A stretch of DNA of 64,000 nucleotides, taken from positions 92,969-156,968 of the forward strand of contig NZ_JAHLDM010000010.1 of assembly GCF_018861295.1 (NCBI RefSeq), in the 5' to 3' direction. Origin of the DNA: Clostridium_AD estertheticum_D. Lineage in GTDB: Bacteria > Bacillota > Clostridia > Clostridiales > Clostridiaceae. Position numbers and translations under genes: made by a program. Shown one piece after another: positions 16,851 through 26,808 of this stretch (within the stretch, counting starts at the first letter, position 1; the number at the start of each line of letters is the position of its first letter). Under the pieces are notes generated by a model, which had not been told where the DNA came from, did no database searches, and was given only the letters and a program-made list of their open reading frames with translations.

Positions 16851-19304
16851 CTAGTTATGTGTATTAGTATTAGTTTTAGGAGTGTTATTTGATTTAGGTG
16901 TATTTACGTTAGTGCCATTGCTGTTATTAGTATTTGTTCCGGTACCATTTCCAGTACCGGTACCAGTACCATTTCCAGTACCGGTACCGGTACCAGTACC
17001 AGTACCAGTACCAGTTCCAGTGTCGGTACCGGTCCCAGTTCCGGTTCCAGTTCCAGTACCGGTTCCATTGCCAGTTCCGGTACTAGCCCCAGTGCCAGTA
17101 CCATCAGTTTTCGTAGGTGTCTTTTCTTTTGCAGGTGTTTCTAAATTAGATTTCTTGTTGGTAGTTTTTTGATCATAATTTAGCTTGTTTTTACTTGTAT
17201 TATTTGATTGATAGTTATCGTCGCTTTTTAAGTTGCTACCATTTGGGTTTAGAGCGATGTATAACGTATCCATTAATACTCCGTTTTTATCAATTACCGT
17301 ATTAGGTCGGGTGAAGTCCTTTTGAACTAAACCTTGATGTAGATATTCCATATACTCTTTCCATATTTGGCCAGGTTCCCTAGCTCCAAACATGTCTTGA
17401 GCAGTGGGTGTATCATCTCCTACCCATACAGAGGTTGTATAGTAGGGAGTATACCCTATAAACCAACAATCTTTTGATTCGTCAGTAGTTCCTGTTTTGC
17501 CTGCAGCATAAGGATAGTCATTAAGGGATAAACCATTTCCTGTTGAATAACTTTCTGTTAATACACTCTTTAAAGTATCAGTCATAAGGTAAGAAGCACC
17601 ACTATCATAAACCTTAGTTTGCTTATATTTGTTTTCAAACAATACTTGATTAATTACTGTATTAGTTATTTTACTTACGTTTGTTGGTTCTATAAATTTA
17701 CCGTTTCTCGAAAGGGTTGAGTAACCTGAAGCCATTTCAACAGGGGTGACACCCTTTGTAAAACCGCCGATTCCAGCTACAGGGTATTCCTCGGGGGTTA
17801 TATATTTGAAATTCATATTTTGCAAATATTTCAGCGATTTCTTTACACCATTGTCTTTTACTAATCTAACTGGAATGGTGTTTATAGATATATCAAGCGC
17901 ATATTTCAAAGAAACAGAGCCACGGAATATATGGTCATCATTATTTACTTTATCTATTGGTGCATCTACATATTCACTTGCTGGAATGTATCCTCTTTCA
18001 AATGCAGGAGTATACGCTATTAATGGCTTTATAGATGAACCGGGCTGTCTTACCCCTAAAGAGGCCCTATTAAAGGTGTTGCCATATTGACTTCTGCCTC
18101 CAACTATAGCTACAACTTCTCCTGTGTTATTATCTATTGTGACGCTTGCACCTTGTTTTTTATATAAACCAGATGTTTTAGATGTTTGTGAATAGTTTGC
18201 TAGCTTATTATCTACTACACTTTGTAATTTTTCTTGCTTTGTAGTATCGATAGATGTATCTATTCTATATCCACCACTAAGAAGAGTTTTTTCCTTGTCT
18301 GCATATTCAGTTTTATACTTAGCAAAATAAGTTTCACTATCTTTATCATTACTAAAAGAATATCTTGAAACAAAACCATCTTGCTCCATTAATTTTAGTG
18401 TTGCATTATGAATGGCATATTCAACACTGTAGTCTACAGGTGCTGTTTTTACATAAGGCTTTACATTTAGCTTAATAACTTCTGCTTTTGCGGTATCGAA
18501 TTCTATTTGTGATATTTTTCCTAAACTTAACATCTTATCTAAAACTAAATTTCTTCTATTTAGTGCATTATCCATGTGCTTAATAGGGTTATAGTAAGAT
18601 GGATTGTTAGGAATCGACGCAAGCAGAGCTATTTGCGAAACATCTAAGGCCCTGTTACTCTTTTGAAAGTAAAATTGCGCAGCACTTTCAATGCTATAAC
18701 AGCCATTACCGTAGTTTATGTTGTTTACATAAAATTCCAATATTTGCGCTTTGGAATATTTTTTTTCTAAATCCAGTGATATAACAGACTCTTCTAATTT
18801 TCTCCATATAGTTACGTCAAATGTAAGAAATACATTTCTTGCTAATTGTTGCGTTATTGTAGAACCACCTTGAAGCACAGCTCCTTTGGATTTTATATAT
18901 ACCCAAATGGATCTTCGTATACCTTTATAGTCTATACCATTATGTTCATAAAACCTCTCATCTTCAATTGAAGTGACGGCTTGGCTTATATATGGATTCA
19001 AGTCAGCATCTTTTGTGTAATAATATGAGTTGGTCTTAAATTCTTTTAATAGCACGCCTTTATTATCGTAAACTTGAGTTGGCTTTCTGGTATTAAAAGC
19101 AGTGTCATTTATGTTTTTGGCTATGGTGTTACCGGCTGCAATTGTTGATTTTATTTTAGCGTTATATTTAATATAAATATATCCTGAAGCTGCTGAAACT
19201 GATAAGAAAATTACAACAAAAAATATCAATAAACATTTAACAACTTTTTTCCAAAGTTTCTTTTTGATTTTTGTTGGTTCTATGATTTTTGCATTATCAT
19301 TCAT
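16851..19304 (-). CDS. class A penicillin-binding protein 1A (transglycosylase/transpeptidase) with a Gly-Thr repeat tail
   Basis: The 817-residue enzyme has a cytoplasmic tail, one membrane helix (about 22-45), a glycosyltransferase-51 domain (EDERFYEHNG with its catalytic Glu, then QGGSTITQQLARN) and a transpeptidase domain with S423-x-x-K426 and K603-TGT. It polymerises and cross-links peptidoglycan at the outer face of the membrane. From about residue 735 the tail is almost pure Gly-Thr dipeptides with a few Asn and Asp, then Asn/Thr-rich sequence. Such tails vary between strains and may reach into the wall. The ATG has GGAGGAAT nine bases upstream. Confidence 0.93.
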   Translation of the reverse strand: MNDNAKIIEPTKIKKKLWKKVVKCLLIFFVVIFLSVSAASGYIYIKYNAKIKSTIAAGNTIAKNINDTAFNTRKPTQVYDNKGVLLKEFKTNSYYYTKDADLNPYISQAVTSIEDERFYEHNGIDYKGIRRSIWVYIKSKGAVLQGGSTITQQLARNVFLTFDVTIWRKLEESVISLDLEKKYSKAQILEFYVNNINYGNGCYSIESAAQFYFQKSNRALDVSQIALLASIPNNPSYYNPIKHMDNALNRRNLVLDKMLSLGKISQIEFDTAKAEVIKLNVKPYVKTAPVDYSVEYAIHNATLKLMEQDGFVSRYSFSNDKDSETYFAKYKTEYADKEKTLLSGGYRIDTSIDTTKQEKLQSVVDNKLANYSQTSKTSGLYKKQGASVTIDNNTGEVVAIVGGRSQYGNTFNRASLGVRQPGSSIKPLIAYTPAFERGYIPASEYVDAPIDKVNNDDHIFRGSVSLKYALDISINTIPVRLVKDNGVKKSLKYLQNMNFKYITPEEYPVAGIGGFTKGVTPVEMASGYSTLSRNGKFIEPTNVSKITNTVINQVLFENKYKQTKVYDSGASYLMTDTLKSVLTESYSTGNGLSLNDYPYAAGKTGTTDESKDCWFIGYTPYYTTSVWVGDDTPTAQDMFGAREPGQIWKEYMEYLHQGLVQKDFTRPNTVIDKNGVLMDTLYIALNPNGSNLKSDDNYQSNNTSKNKLNYDQKTTNKKSNLETPAKEKTPTKTDGTGTGASTGTGNGTGTGTGTGTGTGTDTGTGTGTGTGTGTGTGNGTGTGTGNGTGTNTNNSNGTNVNTPKSNNTPKTNTNTHN
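16937..17100 (-). repeat. GGTACC/GGTACT-type hexanucleotide repeats encoding the Gly-Thr tail
   Basis: Degenerate 6-bp units (GGTACC, GGTACT, GGAACC, GGAACT on the coding strand) are repeated about 25 times, interrupted by Asn and Asp codons. The sequence stays in frame because each unit is six bases. Length variation by slippage or recombination is likely. Confidence 0.85.
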
Positions 19305-19962
19305 TAATATTCCTCCTTTTTTTTTATCCTACAAAAAAGAAATTGTCCAGGTGGTTTTTTTGGACGATTATGATTTTTGTATACACAATGGAGGTGCCGT
19401 TTTGTGTAAGGTGTATTTGGATGAGTAGTAAGGGATAATTAGTCGCCACAAGTAATGTTCTATTTTAAATTAAAAAAATGTATCTGAGAAACTATATATT
19501 AAGGAAGCACTACAAGTTCTTATTATACTATTAAAAAAGGTATTATGTTATGTAAATATAATACAATTATTTTACATTATTGTCAATAAGATGGTAACAA
19601 ACCGATTGGTACTCATTATTTGCTAATTATAATTAAATATTAGCAAAGTGAATTTATTATAAGAATAAGCACTAAATTATACTTTATATATAATATATAC
19701 CATATTATCATTATTTATATACTAATAATACATAATATGATAAAGATTTTCAACAACAAACCGGATATATTATATATGCAAGTTAGATTTTAATTATAAG
19801 GAATTAATTAAAATCTAGTAAATTAGATAAGGAAGATTGACATTATAAATAACATATATTATGATGAAATGGAATTAGAGAAATATGTAGATTATGAAAA
19901 GAACATGGGGAAAATAAATTGAGAAAAATCAATGAAAAAATTAATTCGGAGGAGATGTTTTT
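19305..19962. other. long gene-free region with two perfect dyads
   Basis: I see no convincing reading frame. Two symmetrical elements stand out: TTTGCTAAT with its inverse at 19619-19647 (11-base spacer), and a 13-bp inverted repeat at 19784-19817 with an 8-base loop. Neither has a T-run, so operators for the downstream rubredoxin are more likely than terminators. Confidence 0.5.
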
Positions 19963-20124
19963 ATGGATAAGTATGTTTGTTTGATATGTGGGTATGAATA
20001 TGATCCAGAGGTAGGAGATCCAGACGGCGGAATAGCACCAGGTACTAAGTTTGCAGATATTCCAGAAGATTGGGTTTGTCCACTATGTGGAGTTTCAAAA
20101 TCAGATTTTGAAAAAGTAGAATAA
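19963..20124 (+). CDS. rubredoxin (second copy)
   Basis: This 53-residue rubredoxin has CLIC (C6, C9) and CPLC (C39, C42) iron knuckles. It differs from the copy at 3353-3514 at only about ten positions and keeps the same KSDFEKVE end and the same GGAGATnTTTTTATG start region, so the two are recent paralogs. It is monocistronic with its own terminator. Confidence 0.95.
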   Translation: MDKYVCLICGYEYDPEVGDPDGGIAPGTKFADIPEDWVCPLCGVSKSDFEKVE

Positions 20125-20159
20125 AAACAAAATACAATTAATATAATGTAATTTAAAGG

Positions 20160-20204
20160 CCAGGTATATTTAATAATAAACGATTAAATATATCTGGTTT
20201 TTTT
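20160..20204 (+). terminator. terminator of the second rubredoxin
   Basis: A stem of about 15 bp beginning CCAG and ending CTGG is followed by seven T residues. Confidence 0.85.
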
Positions 20205-20290
20205 GTATTCCATAAAAAGAAACTATGGTTTGAAATGTAAATTAATTGCAGCTCTGCAGGAGATGATTTAATTTGAAACTAAGTGTGAGT

Positions 20291-20322
20291 ATGAGTATCA
20301 AGTGATATTGATATTGATACTC
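20291..20322. promoter_or_regulatory. 10-bp inverted repeat upstream of the YnfA gene, possible operator
   Basis: TGAGTATCAA and its exact inverse are separated by 12 bases, with no T-run. It sits 60 bases before the YnfA-like gene and could be a repressor site. No candidate regulator is encoded next to it. Confidence 0.4.
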
Positions 20323-20381
20323 ATTTGTGATATAGTAAATTGAAGTAACATATGGCGTTTGTCCATTAAGGAGATATATGT

Positions 20382-20717
20382 ATGGGAATAATTAAATCAG
20401 CATTTTATTTTATAATAGCCGGAATATTTGAAATAGGCGGGGGTTACTTTGTATGGATATGGTTACGAGAGGGTAAAAGCGTTTGGTACGGAATTTGTGG
20501 AGCTATAGCGCTTATTGTATATGGTGTAATTCCGACTTTGCAACCTCCAAGTGCTAATTTTGGTAGAGTCTATGCAACATATGGTGGTATCTTCATTGTA
20601 TTATCAATATTATGGGGTTGGAAGATAGATAATATAATTCCTGATAAATTTGATTTAATAGGTGGCGCTATAGCAGTAATTGGAGCTGTTATTATTATGT
20701 ATGCTCCAAGAGGGTAG
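20382..20717 (+). CDS. YnfA family (UPF0060) small membrane protein
   Basis: The 111-residue protein has four membrane helices and family landmarks: EIGGGYFVW in helix 1, a YGVIPTLQP loop, FGRVYATYGG and a closing DLIGG segment. It is related to the small multidrug resistance fold, but no transport substrate is established. Start ATG with GGAGATAT upstream. Confidence 0.92.
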   Translation: MGIIKSAFYFIIAGIFEIGGGYFVWIWLREGKSVWYGICGAIALIVYGVIPTLQPPSANFGRVYATYGGIFIVLSILWGWKIDNIIPDKFDLIGGAIAVIGAVIIMYAPRG

Positions 20718-20816
20718 AATTTAATAAAAAATAAAATTTAAAAAAAGAATTATGGTTACTTCTTTACATATTAAACATATAGTGATACTATAGATATAAT
20801 TTAATAAGTTAGTTAT

Positions 20817-20991
20817 TCTCATCAAGAGAGATAGAGGGACCGGCCCGATGATATCTCGGCAACCATCAGACAGTAAATGCCTGAATAGGTGCTAATTCCT
20901 GCGTTAAGTTCATAGTAACTTAGCGGAAGATGAGAGAGGTGTCATTGAATATTTATACCTCTTTCATCGTTATTGGTGAAAGAGGTTTTTT
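20817..20991 (+). promoter_or_regulatory. SAM-I riboswitch 1 with terminator
   Basis: The S-box core is evident: the P1 strand TCTCATC pairs with GATGAGA (20929-20935), with the conserved AGAGGGACCGGCCCGATGA and CGGCAACC blocks and an internal pseudoknot-type arm. A 10-bp terminator hairpin with a T-run follows at 20957-20991. SAM binding should favour termination and switch off the downstream methionine transporter. Confidence 0.93.
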
Positions 20992-21020
20992 GATTTTTTA
21001 TAAATTAAAATTTAATAATG

Positions 21021-21168
21021 TCTTATCAAGAGAGGTGGAGGGACTGGCCCTATGAAACCCGACAACCAGTATCGCAAGATACATGGTGTTAAATCCTGCA
21101 GCATGGCTGCAAGATAAGAATAAGTTTGGAAGTAGTGCCCAAGTTTATTCTTGGGCACTACTTTTTTA
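21021..21168 (+). promoter_or_regulatory. SAM-I riboswitch 2 (tandem) with terminator
   Basis: A second complete S-box follows thirty bases after the first: P1 TCTTATC with GATAAGA (21113-21119), core AGGTGGAGGGACTGGCCC and CGACAACC, then a 14-bp terminator (21130-21163) with a T-run, and metN 73 bases later. Two SAM-I elements in series give tighter repression than one. Confidence 0.93.
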
Positions 21169-21241
21169 GGAAAATAGATAACAATGGTTACAATAAAATT
21201 ACAAAAATGAATTGTAAGGCATAAAGAGGAGCAGAGATATT

Positions 21242-22237
21242 ATGATTAAAGTTAGTGGTGTAAGTAAAAGGTTTTCAGAGGTAAAAGTGTTAAGTAATGT
21301 TTCGTTTACAGTAGATAAGGGTGATATTTATGGTGTTATTGGTCATAGTGGTGCGGGAAAGTCTACTTTACTTAGATGTTTTAATGGACTTGAGACATAT
21401 GATACAGGAACTATTAACATAATGGGCAAAGTGGTTAATGAGCTAAGCCGTAAAGAGCTTCGTGAGTTTAGAAAAGATGTAGGAATTATATTTCAAAGTT
21501 TTAACCTTATTAATAGTAAAAATGTTTTTGACAATATAGCATTTCCACTTGAAGTATGGGGGAAGGATAAGAGCTATATTAAGGAAAGAGTAGATAGCTT
21601 GATAGATTTGGTAGGTCTTAATGATAAAGTAAAAACAAACGTAAAGCAGTTAAGCGGAGGCCAAAAGCAAAGAGTTGGAATAGCAAGGGCATTAGCTCTA
21701 AATCCTAAAATATTACTTTGTGATGAGGCGACTTCTGCACTAGATCCTAAAACTACAAAATCTATATTACAGCTTTTAAGAGATATAAATAACAAATTTA
21801 ATATAACAATCGTTGTAGTTACCCATCAGATGGAAGTGGTAAAAGAAATTTGTAATAAATTTATTCTTTTAGAAGGTGGTAAAATTAAAAGTCACGGATT
21901 TACGGATGAATTATTTATTAAACCAACAAAAGAGATGAAAATACTTATTGGTGAGGAAGAATTACTACCTAGTATTGGTTATAACATTAAAATATTTTTC
22001 ACAAAGGAAATTACTCAAAGTTGTTTAATAACATCGCTAGCAAGAGAACTTGATATTGATTTTTCAATAGTATGGGGAAGGCTTGAAAAGTTTCGAGATA
22101 GTGTAATGGGTAGCCTTATTATAAATACGAATGAGGAAAATAAAGAAAAAATATTAAAGTATTTAGATGATAGATCTATAGAATGGGAAATTGATCTTGA
22201 ATTAGAACAAGATGAATTAAATAAGGAGGGAGTATAA
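21242..22237 (+). CDS. metN: methionine ABC transporter ATP-binding protein
   Basis: The 331-residue ATPase has Walker A GHSGAGKST, the signature LSGGQKQR, Walker B LLCDEATSA and a C-terminal NIL domain (about 250-325) that senses methionine. It energises uptake through MetI. Two SAM-I riboswitches lie directly upstream, and metI starts at the next base after its stop. Confidence 0.95.
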   Translation: MIKVSGVSKRFSEVKVLSNVSFTVDKGDIYGVIGHSGAGKSTLLRCFNGLETYDTGTINIMGKVVNELSRKELREFRKDVGIIFQSFNLINSKNVFDNIAFPLEVWGKDKSYIKERVDSLIDLVGLNDKVKTNVKQLSGGQKQRVGIARALALNPKILLCDEATSALDPKTTKSILQLLRDINNKFNITIVVVTHQMEVVKEICNKFILLEGGKIKSHGFTDELFIKPTKEMKILIGEEELLPSIGYNIKIFFTKEITQSCLITSLARELDIDFSIVWGRLEKFRDSVMGSLIINTNEENKEKILKYLDDRSIEWEIDLELEQDELNKEGV

Positions 22238-22894
22238 ATGACATTTGAAGAGATTTTAATACAAATTTTACTGCCTGCGTTATTAGACACGTTATATATG
22301 GTAACATTATCCACGATTTTCACAGTTATTTTAGGGTTTATTGCAGCGGTTGGGTTAATTATAACTGGGCCTAAAGGGCTAAGACCAAATAGCTTAGTTT
22401 ATAAAAGCTTAAATTTAGTAGTTAACATACTTCGTTCTTTCCCATTTATAATACTTATGATATCTATATTCCCTTTAACGAAGTTAATTGTTGGAACTAC
22501 TATAGGTTCAACTGCAGCTATAGTTCCACTAACACTTGGAGCAGCTCCTTTTGCTGCAAGAATAATAGAATCTGCACTACTTGAGGTGGATTACGGGATT
22601 ATTGAAGCAGCTAAATCCTTTGGTGCAAAAACTCATCAAATCATATTTAATGTTATGTTAAAAGAGGCACTTCCATCTATAGTTCTTGGAATTACATTAA
22701 CTGTTATAAATATTATAGGATATTCAGCTATGGCTGGAGCAGTTGGTGGTGGAGGTCTTGGAGATGTAGCACAAAAATATGGATATTATAGATTCCAGAC
22801 GGACATAATGATATACACGGTAATAATACTAATTATAATTGTGCAAGTCATACAAGCATTAGGAAATTTATTGTATAGAAAAATGATTAAATAA
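22238..22894 (+). CDS. metI: methionine ABC transporter permease
   Basis: The 218-residue permease has about five membrane helices and the EAA loop (EAAKSFGAKTHQIIFNV) that docks on MetN. It begins immediately after metN, so translation is coupled. The ribosome binding site AAGGAGGG lies inside the metN end. Confidence 0.95.
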   Translation: MTFEEILIQILLPALLDTLYMVTLSTIFTVILGFIAAVGLIITGPKGLRPNSLVYKSLNLVVNILRSFPFIILMISIFPLTKLIVGTTIGSTAAIVPLTLGAAPFAARIIESALLEVDYGIIEAAKSFGAKTHQIIFNVMLKEALPSIVLGITLTVINIIGYSAMAGAVGGGGLGDVAQKYGYYRFQTDIMIYTVIILIIIVQVIQALGNLLYRKMIK

Positions 22895-22974
22895 GATATT
22901 AGTGATATTTAACATCAAATATGATGATTGAATTATAAATTGCCAAAAAAGAAAGATTAAGAGGGGGCTTTAAA

Positions 22975-23775
22975 ATGAAAAAAATATTAAGCATATTATT
23001 ATCAGTAGTTGTAATTTTTACATTAGGTGCTTGTGGTACAAAGAAAGAGCCAGTAACAACTGATAAAAAAATTATCAAAGTAGGTGCTTCACCAATTCCT
23101 CATAAAGAAATATTAGAAGTTGTAAAACCAATCCTTGCGAAAGAAGGATACACTCTTCAAATAGTGGAATTTACCGATTATGTAACACCAAACACAGCAG
23201 TAGCTGAGAAGCAACTTGATGCAAACTTCTTTCAACATGTGCCTTATTTGACAGAATTCAGTAAGTCGAAAGGGTTAGATCTTGTTTGGACTGTAAAGGT
23301 CCATATTGAACCTATGGCTTTGTATTCTGCTAAATATAAAAAACTTAGTGATATAAAAGATGGAGCAAGTATAGTTATTCCAAATGATCCTACAAATGGT
23401 GCAAGAGCACTTAGAGTACTTGAAAAAGCAGGTTTAATAAAATTAAAAACTGGAGACCTTATTTCTAAAATTGATATTACAGAAAATAAAAAGAAATTGA
23501 ATATAAAAGAATTAGAAGCTCCACAACTTCCAAGAGTTCTAAAAGATGTGGATGCAGCAGTTATAAATTCTAATTATGCAATGACTGCTAAATTAAAATT
23601 AACAGACGCTTTAGCCGTTGAAGCAAAGGATTCACCTTATGCAAATGTACTTGCTGTTAGAAAAGAAGATAAAGAGAAGCCTTATATAAAGGCACTTTCA
23701 AAAGCATTAACTTCTCCAGAAGTTAAGAAATTTATTTTAAGTAAATATAAGGGCGCTGTAATTCCAGCCTTTTAA
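22975..23775 (+). CDS. metQ: methionine-binding lipoprotein
   Basis: The 266-residue protein is a NlpA/MetQ-family solute-binding protein. It has a lipoprotein signal ending LGAC (lipidated C20) and the expected ligand-site segments (ANFFQHVPYL, IPNDPTNGARAL). It is anchored on the outer membrane face and delivers methionine to MetNI. Confidence 0.94.
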   Translation: MKKILSILLSVVVIFTLGACGTKKEPVTTDKKIIKVGASPIPHKEILEVVKPILAKEGYTLQIVEFTDYVTPNTAVAEKQLDANFFQHVPYLTEFSKSKGLDLVWTVKVHIEPMALYSAKYKKLSDIKDGASIVIPNDPTNGARALRVLEKAGLIKLKTGDLISKIDITENKKKLNIKELEAPQLPRVLKDVDAAVINSNYAMTAKLKLTDALAVEAKDSPYANVLAVRKEDKEKPYIKALSKALTSPEVKKFILSKYKGAVIPAF

Positions 23776-23816
23776 AGTTAGGATTAGTTTTAAATAATTA
23801 TAATAGTTTAAAAAAT

Positions 23817-23862
23817 AAAATCACTTTGCTTTGAGCTTAATAGTTTAAAGTAAGGTGATTTT
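23817..23862 (+). terminator. terminator of the metNIQ operon
   Basis: A 16-bp stem with a few G-T pairs ends in GATTTT. The next gene's upstream frame runs through it, but the real start of that gene lies beyond. Confidence 0.7.
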
Positions 23863-23896
23863 ACAATATGATTACATAAGAAGAGGAGATTTTAAT

Positions 23897-25081
23897 ATGG
23901 AAATTAAACAATTTTGTGCACGTTATTCAATGGATAGAGTGGGGACAAATTCATTAAAGTGGGATGCTTTAGACAAGCGTTATGGCGATAAGAATTTAAT
24001 TCCTATGTGGGTGGCGGATATGGAATTTAAGGTACCAGAAGTAGTGGTAAATGCAATGAAGCAAAGAATTGAACATGGGATATTTGGATATTCTTATGTA
24101 CCTGACTCCTACTATAATTCTTTCATTAATTGGGAAAGGAATCAGCATAACTATGAAGTAGATAAAAAGTGGATACGTTTTTCAACTGGAGTTGTTGTAT
24201 CTTTATATTGGTTTGTTAATGCATTTACAAAGTTTGGTGACTCAGTAATTATTCTTACTCCTGTGTATTACCCGTTCCACGATGCAGTAAAAGATACCGG
24301 AAGAAAATTAATTACATCTGAATTAATAAATGTAAATGGAGTATATACCATTGATTTTGAAGATTTCGAGAGAAATATTATAGAAAATGATGTTAAATTG
24401 TTTATCCAGTGCTCTCCACATAACCCAGTTGGTAGGGTTTGGACAGAAAAAGAATTGGATAAAATTTTATCTATATGTAAAAGATATAATGTACTTGTTG
24501 TCTCAGATGAAATACATCAAGATATTATAATTGGAGAAAATGTACAAATACCTGCAGCTATAGTAAGTGGTGCAAAGTATGCAGATAATATAATAACAGT
24601 TACAGCCCCATCGAAAACTTTTAACTTAGCCGGATTATTAAATTGTAATATAATTATATCTAACGAGCAGGTGATGGCAAGATATGATGCGTATTCGAAA
24701 ACTATTAATAAAACAGAAGTTAACATTATGGGATTAACTGCAGCGGAGGCTGCTTATAATTATGGGGAAGAGTGGTTAAAATCCCTGCTAGAGGTAATAA
24801 AGCATAACTACAACCATGTTAAAGAAAGATTAGGTGAGAAGGCACCAAAAATAATCATTACTCCGTTAGAAGGAACTTATCTTATTTGGGTAGATTTGAG
24901 GGGATATATAGAGCCTAATGAAACAAAAACATTTATACAGGATAAATGTAGACTTGCTGTTGATTATGGTGAATGGTTTGGCGAAAATTGCAAGGGATTT
25001 ATTAGATTAAATATGGCTACTAATCCTAAGTATGTTGAAAAAGCTGTGGACAATATCATAAAGAATATTAATTGTTTGTAA
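23897..25081 (+). CDS. PatB/MalY-type pyridoxal-phosphate C-S lyase (cystathionine beta-lyase-like)
   Basis: The 394-residue fold-type I enzyme has PMWVADMEF, the substrate/PLP segment SPHNPVGRVWT, DEIHQDI and the PLP lysine region TAPSKTFNLAGL. PatB/MalY enzymes cleave cystathionine or cysteine to thiols, pyruvate and ammonia, which suits its place after the methionine uptake operon. I start at ATG 23897 after GAGGAGATTTTAAT, not at the upstream frame opening in the terminator. Confidence 0.9.
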   Translation: MEIKQFCARYSMDRVGTNSLKWDALDKRYGDKNLIPMWVADMEFKVPEVVVNAMKQRIEHGIFGYSYVPDSYYNSFINWERNQHNYEVDKKWIRFSTGVVVSLYWFVNAFTKFGDSVIILTPVYYPFHDAVKDTGRKLITSELINVNGVYTIDFEDFERNIIENDVKLFIQCSPHNPVGRVWTEKELDKILSICKRYNVLVVSDEIHQDIIIGENVQIPAAIVSGAKYADNIITVTAPSKTFNLAGLLNCNIIISNEQVMARYDAYSKTINKTEVNIMGLTAAEAAYNYGEEWLKSLLEVIKHNYNHVKERLGEKAPKIIITPLEGTYLIWVDLRGYIEPNETKTFIQDKCRLAVDYGEWFGENCKGFIRLNMATNPKYVEKAVDNIIKNINCL

Positions 25082-25175
25082 AATATAATAATTAAAAGAG
25101 GAAAGTTATCGTATTTATAGAATAAGTTAATATACGATTATTTTCTCTACGGAGGAAAAACTAGGAGGGATTTTT

Positions 25176-25760
25176 ATGAAAACATTAAAAGGAACAGAAA
25201 CGGCTCAAAATCTTATGAAATCATTTGCGGGTGAATCACAAGCTAGAAATAGATATACTTATTATTCATCAGTAGCAAAAAAAGAAGGGTACATACAAAT
25301 ATCTAACATATTCACAGAGACAGCAGCAAATGAGAAAGAACATGCTGAAAGATTCTTTAAGTTTGCAAATAAAGATCTATGTGGAGAAGTGGTAGAAATT
25401 ACTGCAACATATCCTGTAGCACTTGGAGACACAAAGCTTAATTTATTAGCAGCAGCTAATGGAGAAAATGAAGAATGGTCAGATCTTTATCCATCATTTG
25501 CAAAAGTTGCTGAAAAAGAAGGTTTCCCAGAAATAGCTGTACTTTATAGAAAAATTTCTGAAGTTGAAAAACATCATGAAGAGAGATATAGACAACTACT
25601 AAGCAATGTAGAAAATAATACAGTATTTGATAAAGAAGAAGCAGTTATGTGGAAATGTGGCAACTGTGGTTATATCTTTGAGGGAAAAAGTGCTCCTAAA
25701 TTATGTCCAGCATGTGCACATCCTCAAGGATATTTTGAAATATTATCCGAAAAATTCTAA
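25176..25760 (+). CDS. rbr: rubrerythrin
   Basis: The 194-residue protein has an N-terminal di-iron four-helix domain (GESQARNRYTYY, the ExxH motif NEKEHAERFF, then EKHHEERY) and a C-terminal rubredoxin-like domain with CGNC and CPAC. It is a cytosolic NADH-linked peroxidase typical of anaerobes. It stands alone with its own ribosome binding site and terminator. Confidence 0.96.
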   Translation: MKTLKGTETAQNLMKSFAGESQARNRYTYYSSVAKKEGYIQISNIFTETAANEKEHAERFFKFANKDLCGEVVEITATYPVALGDTKLNLLAAANGENEEWSDLYPSFAKVAEKEGFPEIAVLYRKISEVEKHHEERYRQLLSNVENNTVFDKEEAVMWKCGNCGYIFEGKSAPKLCPACAHPQGYFEILSEKF

Positions 25761-25783
25761 TTATGTTTTAAAAGTATAGAATA

Positions 25784-25818
25784 AAAAATAACCCTCATTT
25801 TAATTTGAGGGTTATTTT
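25784..25818. terminator. bidirectional terminator between rubrerythrin and the EcsC gene
   Basis: A stem of about 13 bp around ACCCTCA is flanked by A and T runs and lies between convergent genes. Confidence 0.85.
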
Positions 25819-25833
25819 TAATGTCTATATATA

Positions 25834-26553
25834 TTACTTTTTGAAAATTCTTGATCTATATGCATTAAGTGCTGTATCGTATAATTTGTTCATCAGTTTA
25901 TAATTGGCATATGCACCAACAACTAATCCAATGCCGGGAACAAGCTGTAACATTTTTGCCAAATCTATATAATCTCTATATTCTTGTTGAAAAGTTTTCC
26001 AATCAAAAGAGGATACATCCTCAGGCAAATTTTTCACGTGATTATCCCAATTTGATATTTGAGTGTAAATTTCGATTCTTCTTTTGTCACTTGAAAAAGC
26101 TAGCTGAAAAACATATAGAATATATAATCTTTCTTTATAATCTCGAACATCAAAGCCATAAATACTAGCTATTTCATACAGAAATTTCATTTTTAAACTT
26201 AGAAGTATGGGGAAGTCTGCAAGACCAATTAAAAGTCCCGCACCACCAGTTCCAGCGCCACTAACAGTTGCAGCTTTTCTATAAAAATCAATACTGCCTT
26301 TTGCCAAAATTTCACGGTCCTCAAGAGAGGTATTAGTAAGTGGAGGTTTTGCTGTATATTCAGAACCAGTGAGTACAAGCTTTGTCATATTTTCAATTGA
26401 AATATTAATAATATCCTGAATTTTATCAGGAAGTAAGTTATTCATTTTGTTTTGTATGCCTTTTGCAAAATCGCTTGAAAAAGAAGGTTCCTTTTTCATC
26501 TTTTCTTGCCATAAAAACATTTCCTTTAGTGAGTTTTCTTCATAATTATTCAT
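25834..26553 (-). CDS. EcsC family protein
   Basis: The 239-residue protein has the EcsC pattern: a glycine-rich hydrophobic segment (GAGTGGAGLLIGLADFPIL, about 98-116), a helical middle and a second glycine-rich segment near the end (VPGIGLVVGAYANY). The family is membrane-associated and of unknown biochemistry. It is monocistronic and convergent with rubrerythrin. An upstream GGGGAC stretch is a poor ribosome binding site. Confidence 0.8.
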   Translation of the reverse strand: MNNYEENSLKEMFLWQEKMKKEPSFSSDFAKGIQNKMNNLLPDKIQDIINISIENMTKLVLTGSEYTAKPPLTNTSLEDREILAKGSIDFYRKAATVSGAGTGGAGLLIGLADFPILLSLKMKFLYEIASIYGFDVRDYKERLYILYVFQLAFSSDKRRIEIYTQISNWDNHVKNLPEDVSSFDWKTFQQEYRDYIDLAKMLQLVPGIGLVVGAYANYKLMNKLYDTALNAYRSRIFKK

Positions 26554-26808
26554 ATTTGTCCCCTTAAATTATACTTGTCACGTGGGTGGCATCTATAATT
26601 ATAATTAATTTAGAGGAAATATTCAATTAATTATTTAAATAAGTTTGTAACTAAACTATCAACTTCTATAATACTATTGTTAAATTAGATTATGTTTGCT
26701 AAAATAGACTTGTTAAGACATTTCAATATTGACCCAGTGGGATTTTTTAGTGCCCGCTAATTATAAAGTTTATTAAATTACCATCTACATAAGGAAGGAG
26801 ATAATATT

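Noticed and set aside
16882..17172. Plus-strand open frame rich in Val-Pro across the penicillin-binding protein tail
   Set aside because: It is the reverse complement of the Gly-Thr repeat, which lacks stops in several frames; there is no ribosome binding site.
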